From positions 7,592 to 24,111 of the forward strand of contig DBNL01000174.1 of the NCBI GenBank assembly GCA_002299785.1: a DNA stretch of 16,520 bases. Direction: 5' to 3'. Shown here piece after piece: positions 1 to 6,962 of the stretch (position 1 is the first letter of the stretch; every line of letters begins with the position of its first letter). The stretch comes from Verrucomicrobia bacterium UBA673 (lineage in GTDB: Bacteria > Verrucomicrobiota > Verrucomicrobiia > Limisphaerales > UBA1096). The notes under the pieces were generated by a model, which saw only the letters and a list, made by a program, of their open reading frames with translations, did not search any database and was not told where the DNA came from. The position numbers were made by a program, and so were the translations under genes.

Positions 1-452
1 GTGTCATTGTAGTAGGCCGGCACCGTAATGACGGCCTCGGTGATCGTTTCTCCCAGACGCATCTCGGCGTCGGCCTTGAGTTTGCCCAGGATCATCGCTG
101 AGATTTCCGGGGGACTGAACTGCTTGGTTTCCCCGTTGACCTCCACCTCGACAGCGGCGTCTCCGTTGGAAGCCTTCACAACCTTGTAAGGGATACGCTT
201 GGCTTCCCCACCGACCTCCTCAAACTTGCGGCCTATGAAACGCTTGATGGAGAAAACGGTGTTCTTGGGATTGGTCACCGCCTGACGCTTGGCTGCATCA
301 CCGACCAAGCGCTCGCCGTCCTTGCCGAACGCCACAACCGAAGGCGTCGTCCGACGGCCCTCCGAATTCTCAAGCACAAGCGGCTCGCCGCCATCCATGA
401 CAGACATGCAGGAGTTCGTCGTTCCTAAATCAATTCCTAAAACTTTTCCCAT
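1..452 (-). CDS. dnaK: Chaperone DnaK (Hsp70), N-terminal part, cut by window edge
   Basis: ATP-dependent Hsp70 chaperone of the cytoplasm, working with DnaJ and GrpE. The reverse strand from the ATG at 452 gives about 150 residues of the nucleotide-binding domain. Residues 6-14 read GIDLGTTNS, the phosphate-1 loop, followed by an RTTPSVVAF segment, the KRFIGRKFEE region and, at the edge, ITVPAYYND, the phosphate-binding strand and helix typical of DnaK. The reading frame is intact to base 1, so the gene is truncated only by the window. No Shine-Dalgarno sequence precedes the ATG. The gap to the upstream membrane-protein gene is about 219 bp and AT-rich. The family assignment is certain; that this is the main dnaK rather than a paralogue such as hscA is inferred from near-canonical motifs. 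Confidence 0.97.
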   Translation of the reverse strand, partial: MGKVLGIDLGTTNSCMSVMDGGEPLVLENSEGRRTTPSVVAFGKDGERLVGDAAKRQAVTNPKNTVFSIKRFIGRKFEEVGGEAKRIPYKVVKASNGDAAVEVEVNGETKQFSPPEISAMILGKLKADAEMRLGETITEAVITVPAYYND

Positions 453-467
453 AACAAATACAGAATC

Positions 468-496
468 TATATAGCAACCTTAATGCCAAGTGCCCA
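468..496 (-). promoter_or_regulatory. Candidate sigma-70 promoter for dnaK
   Basis: On the minus strand TGGGCA (491-496 on plus coordinates) is followed after 17 bp by TATATA (468-473). The -35 box matches TTGACA at four of six positions and the -10 box is a fair match to TATAAT. A start near 461 would leave only about nine untranslated bases before the dnaK ATG, consistent with the missing Shine-Dalgarno sequence. Seen by eye only; in such an AT-rich stretch chance matches are likely. Confidence 0.3.
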
Positions 497-641
497 TAAA
501 AAGATTTAACTAACTATTAATAAGTATATTAACTAAATAAACCTAAACAGATAACCACTCTTAATTCGAGTCATGTGTGCCACAATGTCTCATCTCTTGC
601 TTGCCTAACTAATCGCGCGTCCCGCTTATTTGTGTATTTTT

Positions 642-669
642 CGACCGCGCTTGGCCAAGCCCTTGGTCG
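642..669. other. Hairpin just downstream of the membrane-protein gene
   Basis: Arms CGACC (642-646) and GGTCG (665-669) are complementary and enclose the perfect palindrome GCTTGGCCAAGC (649-660). The structure starts two bases past the stop codon of the minus-strand membrane-protein gene. On that strand it is followed by an A-tract rather than a U-tract, so it is not a classical intrinsic terminator; it may be a 3'-end stabilising hairpin or simply a copy of the iterated palindrome. Confidence 0.4.
650..659. repeat. Iterated palindrome CTTGGCCAAG, copy 1 (intergenic)
   Basis: Perfect 10-bp palindrome, here extended to the 12-bp GCTTGGCCAAGC. It is the only exact copy in the window that lies outside a gene, and it forms the core of the hairpin after the membrane-protein gene. 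Confidence 0.7.
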
Positions 670-671
670 CT

Positions 672-1538
672 TCAGTCGCTACCGAAGGGGTTGGCTGAAT
701 TTTCTGAAGATTCATCGAAAGGATTGTTTTCCGTTCGGCGCTTGGCCTTGGTTTTTTTAGCCTTCCTCTCTGGCTTGTGTGGCTTCGGTGCGAGGATCGG
801 GGAAAAGATCAAATAGACCCACGGCAATACCAAGTGGACGCCCCAAACAGCCAGCAACGCGACGAGGTTAATTTGCTTCAGACCGTAAAGTACGATGCCG
901 GCGATCATCACCAAGACGCTCGGCATTTGTGCGGCGATGGCGATTTTTTTGGCTCCAGCCCAACTAACTTGGTTGACGGAGAAAATTTTGACCGGAACCA
1001 TGTACAGCCAGCCCATCACTGACCAGGCAAAGATCAGAGCGAGAATGACCATCAGGCCAAACCCAGCGAGCACCATGTGAGAGCGAGCCCCCCACCAAGG
1101 TTCAAGCTCTGTTTTGCTAAAAAACAAACATCCCGGCGGATAAGGCAGCGTCAACAGGCCAAGCCCCAAGCTGCTGCCTAACTTCAAATCATTCGGGCCA
1201 AAGGCCAAAACAAGATCGGCTGATTCCACGACACCCATTTCTGTGAAGCCTACCGGGCTTACATGAATTCGCATAAACGGTCCCTCTTGTAAAAGCACCG
1301 CTTCACTTGGCCATGCGAGGCGACCGTCGCAAATCTCCCCAGTCATAGGCATCTGCTGGATGGCCTTTTCGATTTCCGGCACCCAAGCTTGCTGGACAAA
1401 CCAAACCAACGTGGCGGCAACGAAGAGGGCAAAGATCAGTTCCACCCCAAGCAACCGCCAACTACTGGCCACGGCAAACCTGGCCACGCCCCCGAATGTC
1501 AATGGCTGCCAAGCGTCCTTCAGTCGATCGTTCGCCAC
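672..1538 (-). CDS. Predicted integral membrane protein, unknown function
   Basis: I do not recognise the family. The 288-residue product has about four hydrophobic segments (roughly residues 29-50, 154-180, 200-220 and 222-249), with a large non-hydrophobic region at 51-150 between the first and second, probably on one face of the membrane. The C-terminal tail (251-288) begins with a lysine/arginine-rich stretch and ends with two NPF tripeptides in an acidic, asparagine-rich context; the positive charge suggests it is cytoplasmic. The start is GTG at 1538. An in-frame stop lies five codons upstream, so a longer form is excluded. The gene is divergent from nusA and lies upstream of dnaK on the same strand. 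It may resemble the loosely defined DUF1189/YIP1-like membrane proteins, but I cannot confirm that. Confidence 0.75.
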   Translation of the reverse strand: MANDRLKDAWQPLTFGGVARFAVASSWRLLGVELIFALFVAATLVWFVQQAWVPEIEKAIQQMPMTGEICDGRLAWPSEAVLLQEGPFMRIHVSPVGFTEMGVVESADLVLAFGPNDLKLGSSLGLGLLTLPYPPGCLFFSKTELEPWWGARSHMVLAGFGLMVILALIFAWSVMGWLYMVPVKIFSVNQVSWAGAKKIAIAAQMPSVLVMIAGIVLYGLKQINLVALLAVWGVHLVLPWVYLIFSPILAPKPHKPERKAKKTKAKRRTENNPFDESSENSANPFGSD

Positions 1539-1737
1539 TTCGCCGACAAGCTACCCGCAGGCAACCAAACGGGAAACCCTAATTCGTCTCAAGTCGCCTA
1601 TTTCTGGAAAAATAACAAAAAACAGCCAAATCGGGACGCCTTTTGCACTTGACGCTGCTTGCACCAAACGACTAGCTTGAACCCGGTTGCCACCTGAGGG
1701 TGTCAATGTAGTGAGTCAACTCTGTTACGGACGAGTG

Positions 1738-1766
1738 AAGTCGGGGAGCAATCTTCCGGCTTTTTT
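1738..1766 (+). terminator. Terminator-like hairpin in the nusA leader (possible attenuator)
   Basis: AAGTCGGGG (1738-1746) can pair with TTCCGGCTT (1754-1762) around a 7-nt loop. Nine pairs form, three of them G-U, and a run of six T begins at 1761, partly inside the stem. A second small hairpin, GTTCG-GCA-CGAAC, follows at 1767-1779, and nusA begins at 1809. Since no plus-strand gene precedes it in the 270-bp divergent gap (1539-1808), it most likely sits in the operon leader. A weak promoter candidate, TTGACG at 1649-1654 with TAGCTT 18 bp later, lies upstream. Moderate evidence only: the wobble pairs weaken the stem. Confidence 0.4.
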
Positions 1767-1808
1767 GTTCGGCACGAACGGTTTGAGCCTTGTCGAAAGA
1801 CGGATACG

Positions 1809-3164
1809 ATGAATGCAGAATTTATAGCCAGCATGGAATACTGGGAGCGCGAAAAGGGGCTCGATCGCGAGATCCTTATCAGCGCTGTCGAGGATGCAAT
1901 GGTCTCCGCAGCTAAGCGCGCAGTCGGCCCCGCCCGGGAACTCCGTTGTGAAATCGACCGCAAAAACGGGGACATCAGCGCCTTCGCTACGTTGATCGTA
2001 GTGGAGACGGTCGCCGACAAACAAAACGAAATCAGCCTCGACTCCGCCCAGCGTTTCAAGCCAGATGCCCAATTGGAGGAGGAACTTGAAGTAGAAGTCA
2101 CCCCGAAAAATTTCGGCCGGATCGCCTCGCAGAATGCCAAGCAGGCACTGATGCAGGCTATTCGCCGGGCAGAGAAAGCGTTGATCTACACCGAGTTCAA
2201 AGACCGCGTCGGCGACATCGTCAGCGGCGAGGTACGGGGATTCGACCGCTCGGATGTCCTCGTTGACTTGGGCAAGTTTGAGGCTCTGCTGCCCAACCGC
2301 GAGCGGGTGCCCACCGAAGAATACCAACGGGGCGAACGCATCCGCTGCCTAGTCAAGGCCGTGGAGGGATCCGATAGCAGCTCCGAGATTATCCTCTCTC
2401 GCAGGGATTCCGACTTTGTCATCAAGCTGTTTCAGCTCGAAGTTTCGGAAATCAACGACGGCACCATCGAGATCAAGGCCATCGCCAGGGAACCGGGCTT
2501 TCGCACCAAACTCGCGGTACACTCGCGAGACGAGAAGGTGGATCCCGTCGGGGCCTGCGTCGGGCTTCGTGGCCAGCGCGTAAAGAACATCGTACGGGAA
2601 CTCAACAACGAGAAAATTGACATCATCCGCTGGGATTCGGACATCGAGACTTACGTGACCAACTCCCTCGCCCCGGCACAACTCAAGCGGCTAGAGATTC
2701 AGCAGGACAGAAAACGGGTTCACGTCTTGGTGGATCCCGATCAACTCTCATTGGCCATCGGTCGGCGCGGCCAAAACGCTCGCCTCACCAGCTTACTCAC
2801 CGGGTGGCAGATCGACATCGATCCCGAGCAGGAGGTTCGGGTCGGGTTTGAGGAGCAAGTGGCCGATGCCGTTAACGCCTTAGCCGCCATACCCGGCATC
2901 GAGAAGGAACAGGCCGACGCCCTCGTGCACGCGGGTCTTCTGACGTTGGATGCACTGAACGGCGTCGAGGTATCCGACCTCGCCGACATACCAGGCCTTA
3001 CCGAACATGCCGAGTCGGTCCTTTCGGCCGCCCAAGCCGAGAAAGTGCGACGCGCGGGAGCGGGCACCAACCCGCTGATAAACGACGCTGTCACCAAACT
3101 CGATTCAGAAACAGGGGATGAAGCCGCCGAGAAAGTAACCGCCCAGCCCAAGGAGGCTGAGTAA
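1809..3164 (+). CDS. nusA: Transcription termination/antitermination factor NusA
   Basis: Binds RNA polymerase and nascent RNA, and modulates pausing, intrinsic termination and rRNA antitermination. The 451 residues follow the family order: an N-terminal polymerase-binding domain (about 1-125, with MEYWEREKGLDREILISAVEDAM near the start), S1 domain (about 135-199), KH1 (about 230-290, with VGLRGQRVKNIVREL) and KH2 (about 303-340, with LAIGRRGQNARL). A helix-hairpin-helix-like C-terminal segment follows (about 352-415, with two IPG turns), then a short charged tail. There is one such C-terminal module, rather than the two acidic repeats of E. coli NusA. The ATG at 1809 gives the usual family N-terminus. 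It heads the translation operon, but the rimP gene that usually precedes nusA is absent. Confidence 0.97.
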   Translation: MNAEFIASMEYWEREKGLDREILISAVEDAMVSAAKRAVGPARELRCEIDRKNGDISAFATLIVVETVADKQNEISLDSAQRFKPDAQLEEELEVEVTPKNFGRIASQNAKQALMQAIRRAEKALIYTEFKDRVGDIVSGEVRGFDRSDVLVDLGKFEALLPNRERVPTEEYQRGERIRCLVKAVEGSDSSSEIILSRRDSDFVIKLFQLEVSEINDGTIEIKAIAREPGFRTKLAVHSRDEKVDPVGACVGLRGQRVKNIVRELNNEKIDIIRWDSDIETYVTNSLAPAQLKRLEIQQDRKRVHVLVDPDQLSLAIGRRGQNARLTSLLTGWQIDIDPEQEVRVGFEEQVADAVNALAAIPGIEKEQADALVHAGLLTLDALNGVEVSDLADIPGLTEHAESVLSAAQAEKVRRAGAGTNPLINDAVTKLDSETGDEAAEKVTAQPKEAE

Positions 3165-3182
3165 CCGGATACATTCCCCCAC

Positions 3183-3196
3183 CGCTTGTACAAGCG
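3183..3196. other. 14-bp perfect palindrome between nusA and infB
   Basis: CGCTTGTACAAGCG is a perfect inverted repeat 18 bp after the nusA stop. A relative, CTTGTCCAAG, follows at 3207-3216. Both are centre variants of the CTTGGCCAAG word. No U-tract follows directly, and the run of T at 3230-3235 abuts the infB start, so termination here is unlikely; a processing or stabilising hairpin is possible. Confidence 0.5.
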
Positions 3197-3235
3197 CGAA
3201 GCTGCCCTTGTCCAAGCCGCAAATAAATATTTTTT

Positions 3236-5590
3236 ATGCCCGTTCGCATTTATGAGATTGCTAAAAAGGTAGGGATACCCAGCAAGGAAGTCCTGGCCAA
3301 GGCCAAAGAGTTGGGCATCACCAACGCGAAGGTTGCATCGAGCACACTCGATAAAATCACCGCAGAGTACCTCGAGGAAAAAATCGCCGGTACCCAGGAA
3401 CCCGAGCCCGAGCCTGCCCCTGTTGCGGTTGAGCCGGTCATCATCACCGCTCCCGTCGAAGAACTCGAAGAGGAAACTGCGGACGAAACCGAGGCCGATC
3501 CGGAGCAGGACGCCGCCGAGGAAGAGGAAGAGGAAGAGGAAGGGGAAGCCGAGGAGCCAAGTAAGGAAGAAAAAGAGGAAGTCGAGGATCCAGAGAAGGA
3601 GGAGGAAGAGTCAACCGACCTGGGTAAAAAAGTGGGCTTTATCGAGTTGGGCAATATGCCGGTTCGGCCGGCGATACGCGAACGCAAAAAGAAAAAAGAC
3701 AAGAAACCGGCCAAGGCACCGGAGGCCAAACGGCCCACAACCGCTCCCACGGCTGCGCCCGGCCCGCCCAAGCCAAAATTCACGGCACCGGCTAATGGCC
3801 CGCTGATCGCCATGAAGCCGCCTATCATCGTCCGCGATCTCGCCGAAGAGATGAAGCGTAAGCCATTCCAGTTGATCGCCGACCTGATGGCGCTCAACGT
3901 CTTCGCCAACATCAACCAATCCATCGAGGAGCCAGCTGCCCGAGAAATCTGCGCCAAACACGGTTTCCGGTTCCGGCTCGAACGTCGCGAGCGCGGCGCC
4001 GGCCTGGTCAAGACCTCCACCATGAAAAAAGTCGTGCTCGACGCCGACGACATCAAGGAGGATCTGCAATCCCGAGCCCCAGTGGTCACGATCATGGGCC
4101 ACGTGGATCACGGCAAAACAACGCTGCTCGACGTCATCCGCCACTCGAACATCACCTCCGGGGAGGCCGGCGGCATCACCCAGCATATCGGTGCCTATAC
4201 AATTAACGTCCCGCACCCCGAACATCCGAAAAAGCTCGAGCAAATCACCTTCCTCGACACGCCGGGCCACGCTGCTTTCAGCGCCATGCGCGCCCGCGGC
4301 GCAAATGTCACCGACATCGTCATCCTCGTCGTCGGCGCAGACGACGGCGTCATGCCGCAGACGATGGAAGCCCTTGCCCACGCGCAGGCCGCCGAGGTGC
4401 CTATCATCGTCGCCGTCAATAAGATTGACCACCCGTCGGCCAACCCGATGATGGCCCGCACGCAACTGCAGGAAAAAGGTCTCGTCTGCGAGGAGTGGGG
4501 AGGACAAACCATTTTCGTCGATGTCTCCGCGCTAAAAAACACGAACGTCGACAAACTGCTCGGGATGGTGTTGCTGCAAGCCGAGGTGCTCGAGCTCAAG
4601 GCTAACCCCAACCGCAAGGCGGTCGGCAACGTCGTCGAGTCCGGATTGGAGGCCGGCGGGCCAACAGCCACTTTGCTCGTCCGTAAGGGCACGTTGAAGG
4701 TCGGCGACGTGATGGTCTGTGGCAACCACTTCGGAAAGGTGCGTTCGCTTGTGGATCACGAGGGCAAACGCATCAAGCAAGCCGGCCCCTCCTCTGCTGT
4801 CAAGGTGCTTGGCCTAAACGGCGTGCCCGATGCCGGAGCGGAGTTCAACATTCTTCCCAATGAAAAAGAGGCCCGCTCTATCTGCGAGGATCGCGACACG
4901 AAGCAGCGTGACGAAGCGTCGGCACGCAAACGTAAGATGACTCTTGCGACTTTGTTCAGCCGCATGGAAGCGACCTCGGACAAGGTGCTCAAGCTCATCA
5001 TAAAAGCCGACACGCAGGGCTCGGTCGAGGCCATCGTCGATTCTATTAACAAGATCGAGTCGGACAAGGTGCAGTCCGAGGTGATCCACTCCGGAGTGGG
5101 CTCCGTGACCGAGTCCGACGCCACTCTGGCCAGTGCCTCGGACGCAGTCATCCTCGGCTTCCACGCCAAGATCGACACCGGCGTCGGCGAGGTGGCCAAG
5201 CGCGAAGGGGTCGAGATTAAGCTCTACGCCATCATTTACGAGTTGATCGACGTGGTGAAGGAGGCCATGGCTGGCTTGCTCGACCCGTTGTTGAAGGATG
5301 TCGTCACCGGGCAGGCCGAAGTGCGCAAGATTTTCGACCTCAGCAAGGGCGGAAATATCGCCGGCTGCGCCGTTACCAGCGGCAAGATTGTGCGCGGTAA
5401 GATGCGTGTCATCCGTAAGGGCGACTTGGTGTACGAGGGTATCTCGCACACGCTCAAGCGCTTCAAGGACGAGGTCAACGAGGTCCGCACCGGCATGGAG
5501 TGCGGCATCCGGCTAGACGGGTTCGACGACTTTAAGGAGAGCGACATTATCGAGTGCTACATGCAGGAGAAGGTCGCCCAGAAATTATAA
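3236..5590 (+). CDS. infB: Translation initiation factor IF-2
   Basis: GTPase that places fMet-tRNA on the 30S subunit and promotes 50S joining. The 784 residues comprise an IF2_N module (1-50, MPVRIYEIAKKVGIPSKEV), a long low-complexity linker that is strongly acidic at about 65-130 and then lysine/proline-rich at about 145-190, and a second IF2_N module (about 197-250). The G domain follows with GHVDHGKT (288-295, G1), GGITQHIGAY (G2), DTPGH (341-345, G3), NKID (395-398, G4) and SAL (431-433, G5). Domains II-IV complete the protein, including the conserved ADTQGSVEAI and GxVTESDATLA-type segments. All GTPase motifs are intact. The start is preceded by an AT-rich stretch with no Shine-Dalgarno motif. 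It lies 71 bp after nusA and 18 bp before rbfA. Confidence 0.98.
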   Translation: MPVRIYEIAKKVGIPSKEVLAKAKELGITNAKVASSTLDKITAEYLEEKIAGTQEPEPEPAPVAVEPVIITAPVEELEEETADETEADPEQDAAEEEEEEEEGEAEEPSKEEKEEVEDPEKEEEESTDLGKKVGFIELGNMPVRPAIRERKKKKDKKPAKAPEAKRPTTAPTAAPGPPKPKFTAPANGPLIAMKPPIIVRDLAEEMKRKPFQLIADLMALNVFANINQSIEEPAAREICAKHGFRFRLERRERGAGLVKTSTMKKVVLDADDIKEDLQSRAPVVTIMGHVDHGKTTLLDVIRHSNITSGEAGGITQHIGAYTINVPHPEHPKKLEQITFLDTPGHAAFSAMRARGANVTDIVILVVGADDGVMPQTMEALAHAQAAEVPIIVAVNKIDHPSANPMMARTQLQEKGLVCEEWGGQTIFVDVSALKNTNVDKLLGMVLLQAEVLELKANPNRKAVGNVVESGLEAGGPTATLLVRKGTLKVGDVMVCGNHFGKVRSLVDHEGKRIKQAGPSSAVKVLGLNGVPDAGAEFNILPNEKEARSICEDRDTKQRDEASARKRKMTLATLFSRMEATSDKVLKLIIKADTQGSVEAIVDSINKIESDKVQSEVIHSGVGSVTESDATLASASDAVILGFHAKIDTGVGEVAKREGVEIKLYAIIYELIDVVKEAMAGLLDPLLKDVVTGQAEVRKIFDLSKGGNIAGCAVTSGKIVRGKMRVIRKGDLVYEGISHTLKRFKDEVNEVRTGMECGIRLDGFDDFKESDIIECYMQEKVAQKL
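3517..3550 (+). repeat. Purine-only GAGGAA repeat tract in infB
   Basis: A low-complexity stretch of GAG/GAA codons encodes a run of nearly uninterrupted glutamate in the IF-2 linker. All bases on the plus strand are purines, so the tract could change length by slippage in steps of three or six without breaking the frame. It also creates long spurious antisense frames over this part of infB. Confidence 0.75.
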
Positions 5591-5608
5591 TCTAATCGCC
5601 CGTCAGCC

Positions 5609-5998
5609 ATGCCAAATCTGCGCCACAATCGTGTGCGAGAGCTTCTCAAGCGGGAACTCAACGAGATTTTCCGGCGCGAGTTCCCTGTCGAGCTTGGCCT
5701 CATCAGCGTCAGCGAAGTCGGCGTCTCGAATGATCTCCACTCCGCCACGGTTTTTATCTCCTCCATCGGCGATGAGAAAGGCCAGCACAAGGCCTTCCGC
5801 GCCGTCCGGAAGGCCGCCGGCAAAATCCAGGGCCAGCTTGCCCAAGCAGTCGAGCTTCGATACACGCCAAGATTGAAGTTTGTCATGGACGACGCCCACA
5901 ACCGCGGCGATCGGGTGCTCCACATTCTGGACGAGCTCAATAAAAAATCTCCCTTGCCCAACGTTGAGAATGAAGAAGACCCGTTTGAAAACGATTGA
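5609..5998 (+). CDS. rbfA: Ribosome-binding factor A
   Basis: Small KH-fold protein that binds the 30S subunit and supports late 16S rRNA maturation and cold adaptation. The 129 residues begin MPNLRHNRVRELLKRELNEIF, the usual RbfA N-terminal helix, continue with LISVSEVGVSNDLHSATVFIS (the beta strand with the conserved V-S-D-L pattern) and end with the RYTPRLKFVMDDA strand and a short acidic tail. Length is typical. It sits between infB and a DHH phosphoesterase gene as in many bacteria, and its 3' end overlaps the next gene by about 29 bp. Confidence 0.96.
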   Translation: MPNLRHNRVRELLKRELNEIFRREFPVELGLISVSEVGVSNDLHSATVFISSIGDEKGQHKAFRAVRKAAGKIQGQLAQAVELRYTPRLKFVMDDAHNRGDRVLHILDELNKKSPLPNVENEEDPFEND

Positions 5999-6962
5999 TC
6001 GGATCCTCGAGATCATCGGCAAGAGCCACACCATAGCTGTCTGCAGCCACATGCGGCCGGACGGTGACTGCATCGGCTCAACACTTGGCCTCGCGCTGGC
6101 GCTGCTCGACCAGGGCAAGGAGGTCATCTGCTGGAATCAGGATCTCGTCCCTTCCAAGCTGCGCTTTCTCGACCCAGATCAACTCATCCAGTCGCCGAGG
6201 CCGATCAAGCGGCCGTTTGACTGCGTCATCTCCGTCGACGCTGCTAGCATCGAGCGACTGGGCACCGTGCAGGAACACATCGCCAACCGCGGAACTCTCA
6301 TTAACATCGATCACCACACCAGCAATACCCGCTTTGGCGACGTAAACTGGATCGCCAGCAAGGAGCCTTCGAGCGGCGAGTTGGTTTACCAGCTCATCAG
6401 GGAGGCTGGCTGGAAAATCACGCCGCGAATTGCCGACTGCCTGTTCGCCGCCATCTCGACAGACACCGGCTCGTTCCAGTATCCGAGCACCCTACCTGAC
6501 ACCTACTACGCCGCCGGCGACCTTGTAAAAAAAGGCGCTGACCTCGCCACCGTTTGCGACGAAATCTACCAGTCTTACCCCCTCTCCCGCGTCAAGCTAT
6601 TGAAGCGCGTTTACAACAATTTCCGACTCACACACGACAACCAGATTGCCTACTTTTGGCTGAAGCAGGAGGACTTCTCCCGCACCGGCGCCTCCGCCAG
6701 CGACACGGAGGGATTGATCGACCACATCCGCGCCATTGAGCCTGTCATCGTCGCCTGTGTGTTCGAGGAACTCGAGCCGGAGCTGACGCGCATCAGCCTC
6801 CGCTCCAAGGACAAGAACATAAACGTCAGCGACATCGCCGGGCTGTTCGGCGGCGGCGGGCACCCGGCGGCGGCCGGTGCGCGCATCCCCGGCAAACTGC
6901 CGACCACCCAGCGCCGCGTCGTCGCCGCCATCCGAAAGGCTCTCGACGCGCGCCCAACATGA
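5970..6962 (+). CDS. nrnA: DHH/DHHA1 phosphoesterase, NrnA-like (nano-RNase / pAp phosphatase)
   Basis: Cytoplasmic manganese-dependent phosphoesterase expected to degrade 2-5-nt RNAs and 3'-phosphoadenosine 5'-phosphate. The 330 residues carry the metal-binding motifs of the DHH family: SHMRPDGDCIGS (residues 26-37), VISVDA (86-91), NIDHH (112-116, the name-giving DHH) and ISTDTGSF (162-169). The C-terminal DHHA1 domain has GGGGHPAAAG (294-303), which contacts the RNA. I place the start at the ATG at 5970 because the frame further upstream lies wholly inside rbfA, and MKKTRLKTIDRILEII matches the usual family N-terminus; TTG at 5985 is an alternative. It overlaps rbfA by 29 bp, and its stop overlaps the truB start as ATGA. 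Confidence 0.93.
   Translation: MKKTRLKTIDRILEIIGKSHTIAVCSHMRPDGDCIGSTLGLALALLDQGKEVICWNQDLVPSKLRFLDPDQLIQSPRPIKRPFDCVISVDAASIERLGTVQEHIANRGTLINIDHHTSNTRFGDVNWIASKEPSSGELVYQLIREAGWKITPRIADCLFAAISTDTGSFQYPSTLPDTYYAAGDLVKKGADLATVCDEIYQSYPLSRVKLLKRVYNNFRLTHDNQIAYFWLKQEDFSRTGASASDTEGLIDHIRAIEPVIVACVFEELEPELTRISLRSKDKNINVSDIAGLFGGGGHPAAAGARIPGKLPTTQRRVVAAIRKALDARPT

Noticed and set aside
557..571. CIRCE-like inverted repeat ACTC-N7-GAGT upstream of dnaK
   Set aside because: The true HrcA site has longer arms (TTAGCACTC/GAGTGCTAA) and a 9-bp spacer; only four bases match on each side.
3250..4507. Long minus-strand frames opposite infB
   Set aside because: They are serine-rich or low-complexity mirror images of the acidic IF-2 linker and G domain, without any recognisable motif.
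4814..5449. 211-codon minus-strand frame opposite the infB 3' part
   Set aside because: Antisense shadow of conserved IF-2 domains; histidine/aspartate-rich composition typical of the reverse of valine/aspartate codons.
5880..5969. Upstream extension of the DHH phosphoesterase
   Set aside because: It lies wholly inside rbfA and has no family resemblance; ATG at 5970 gives the typical N-terminus.
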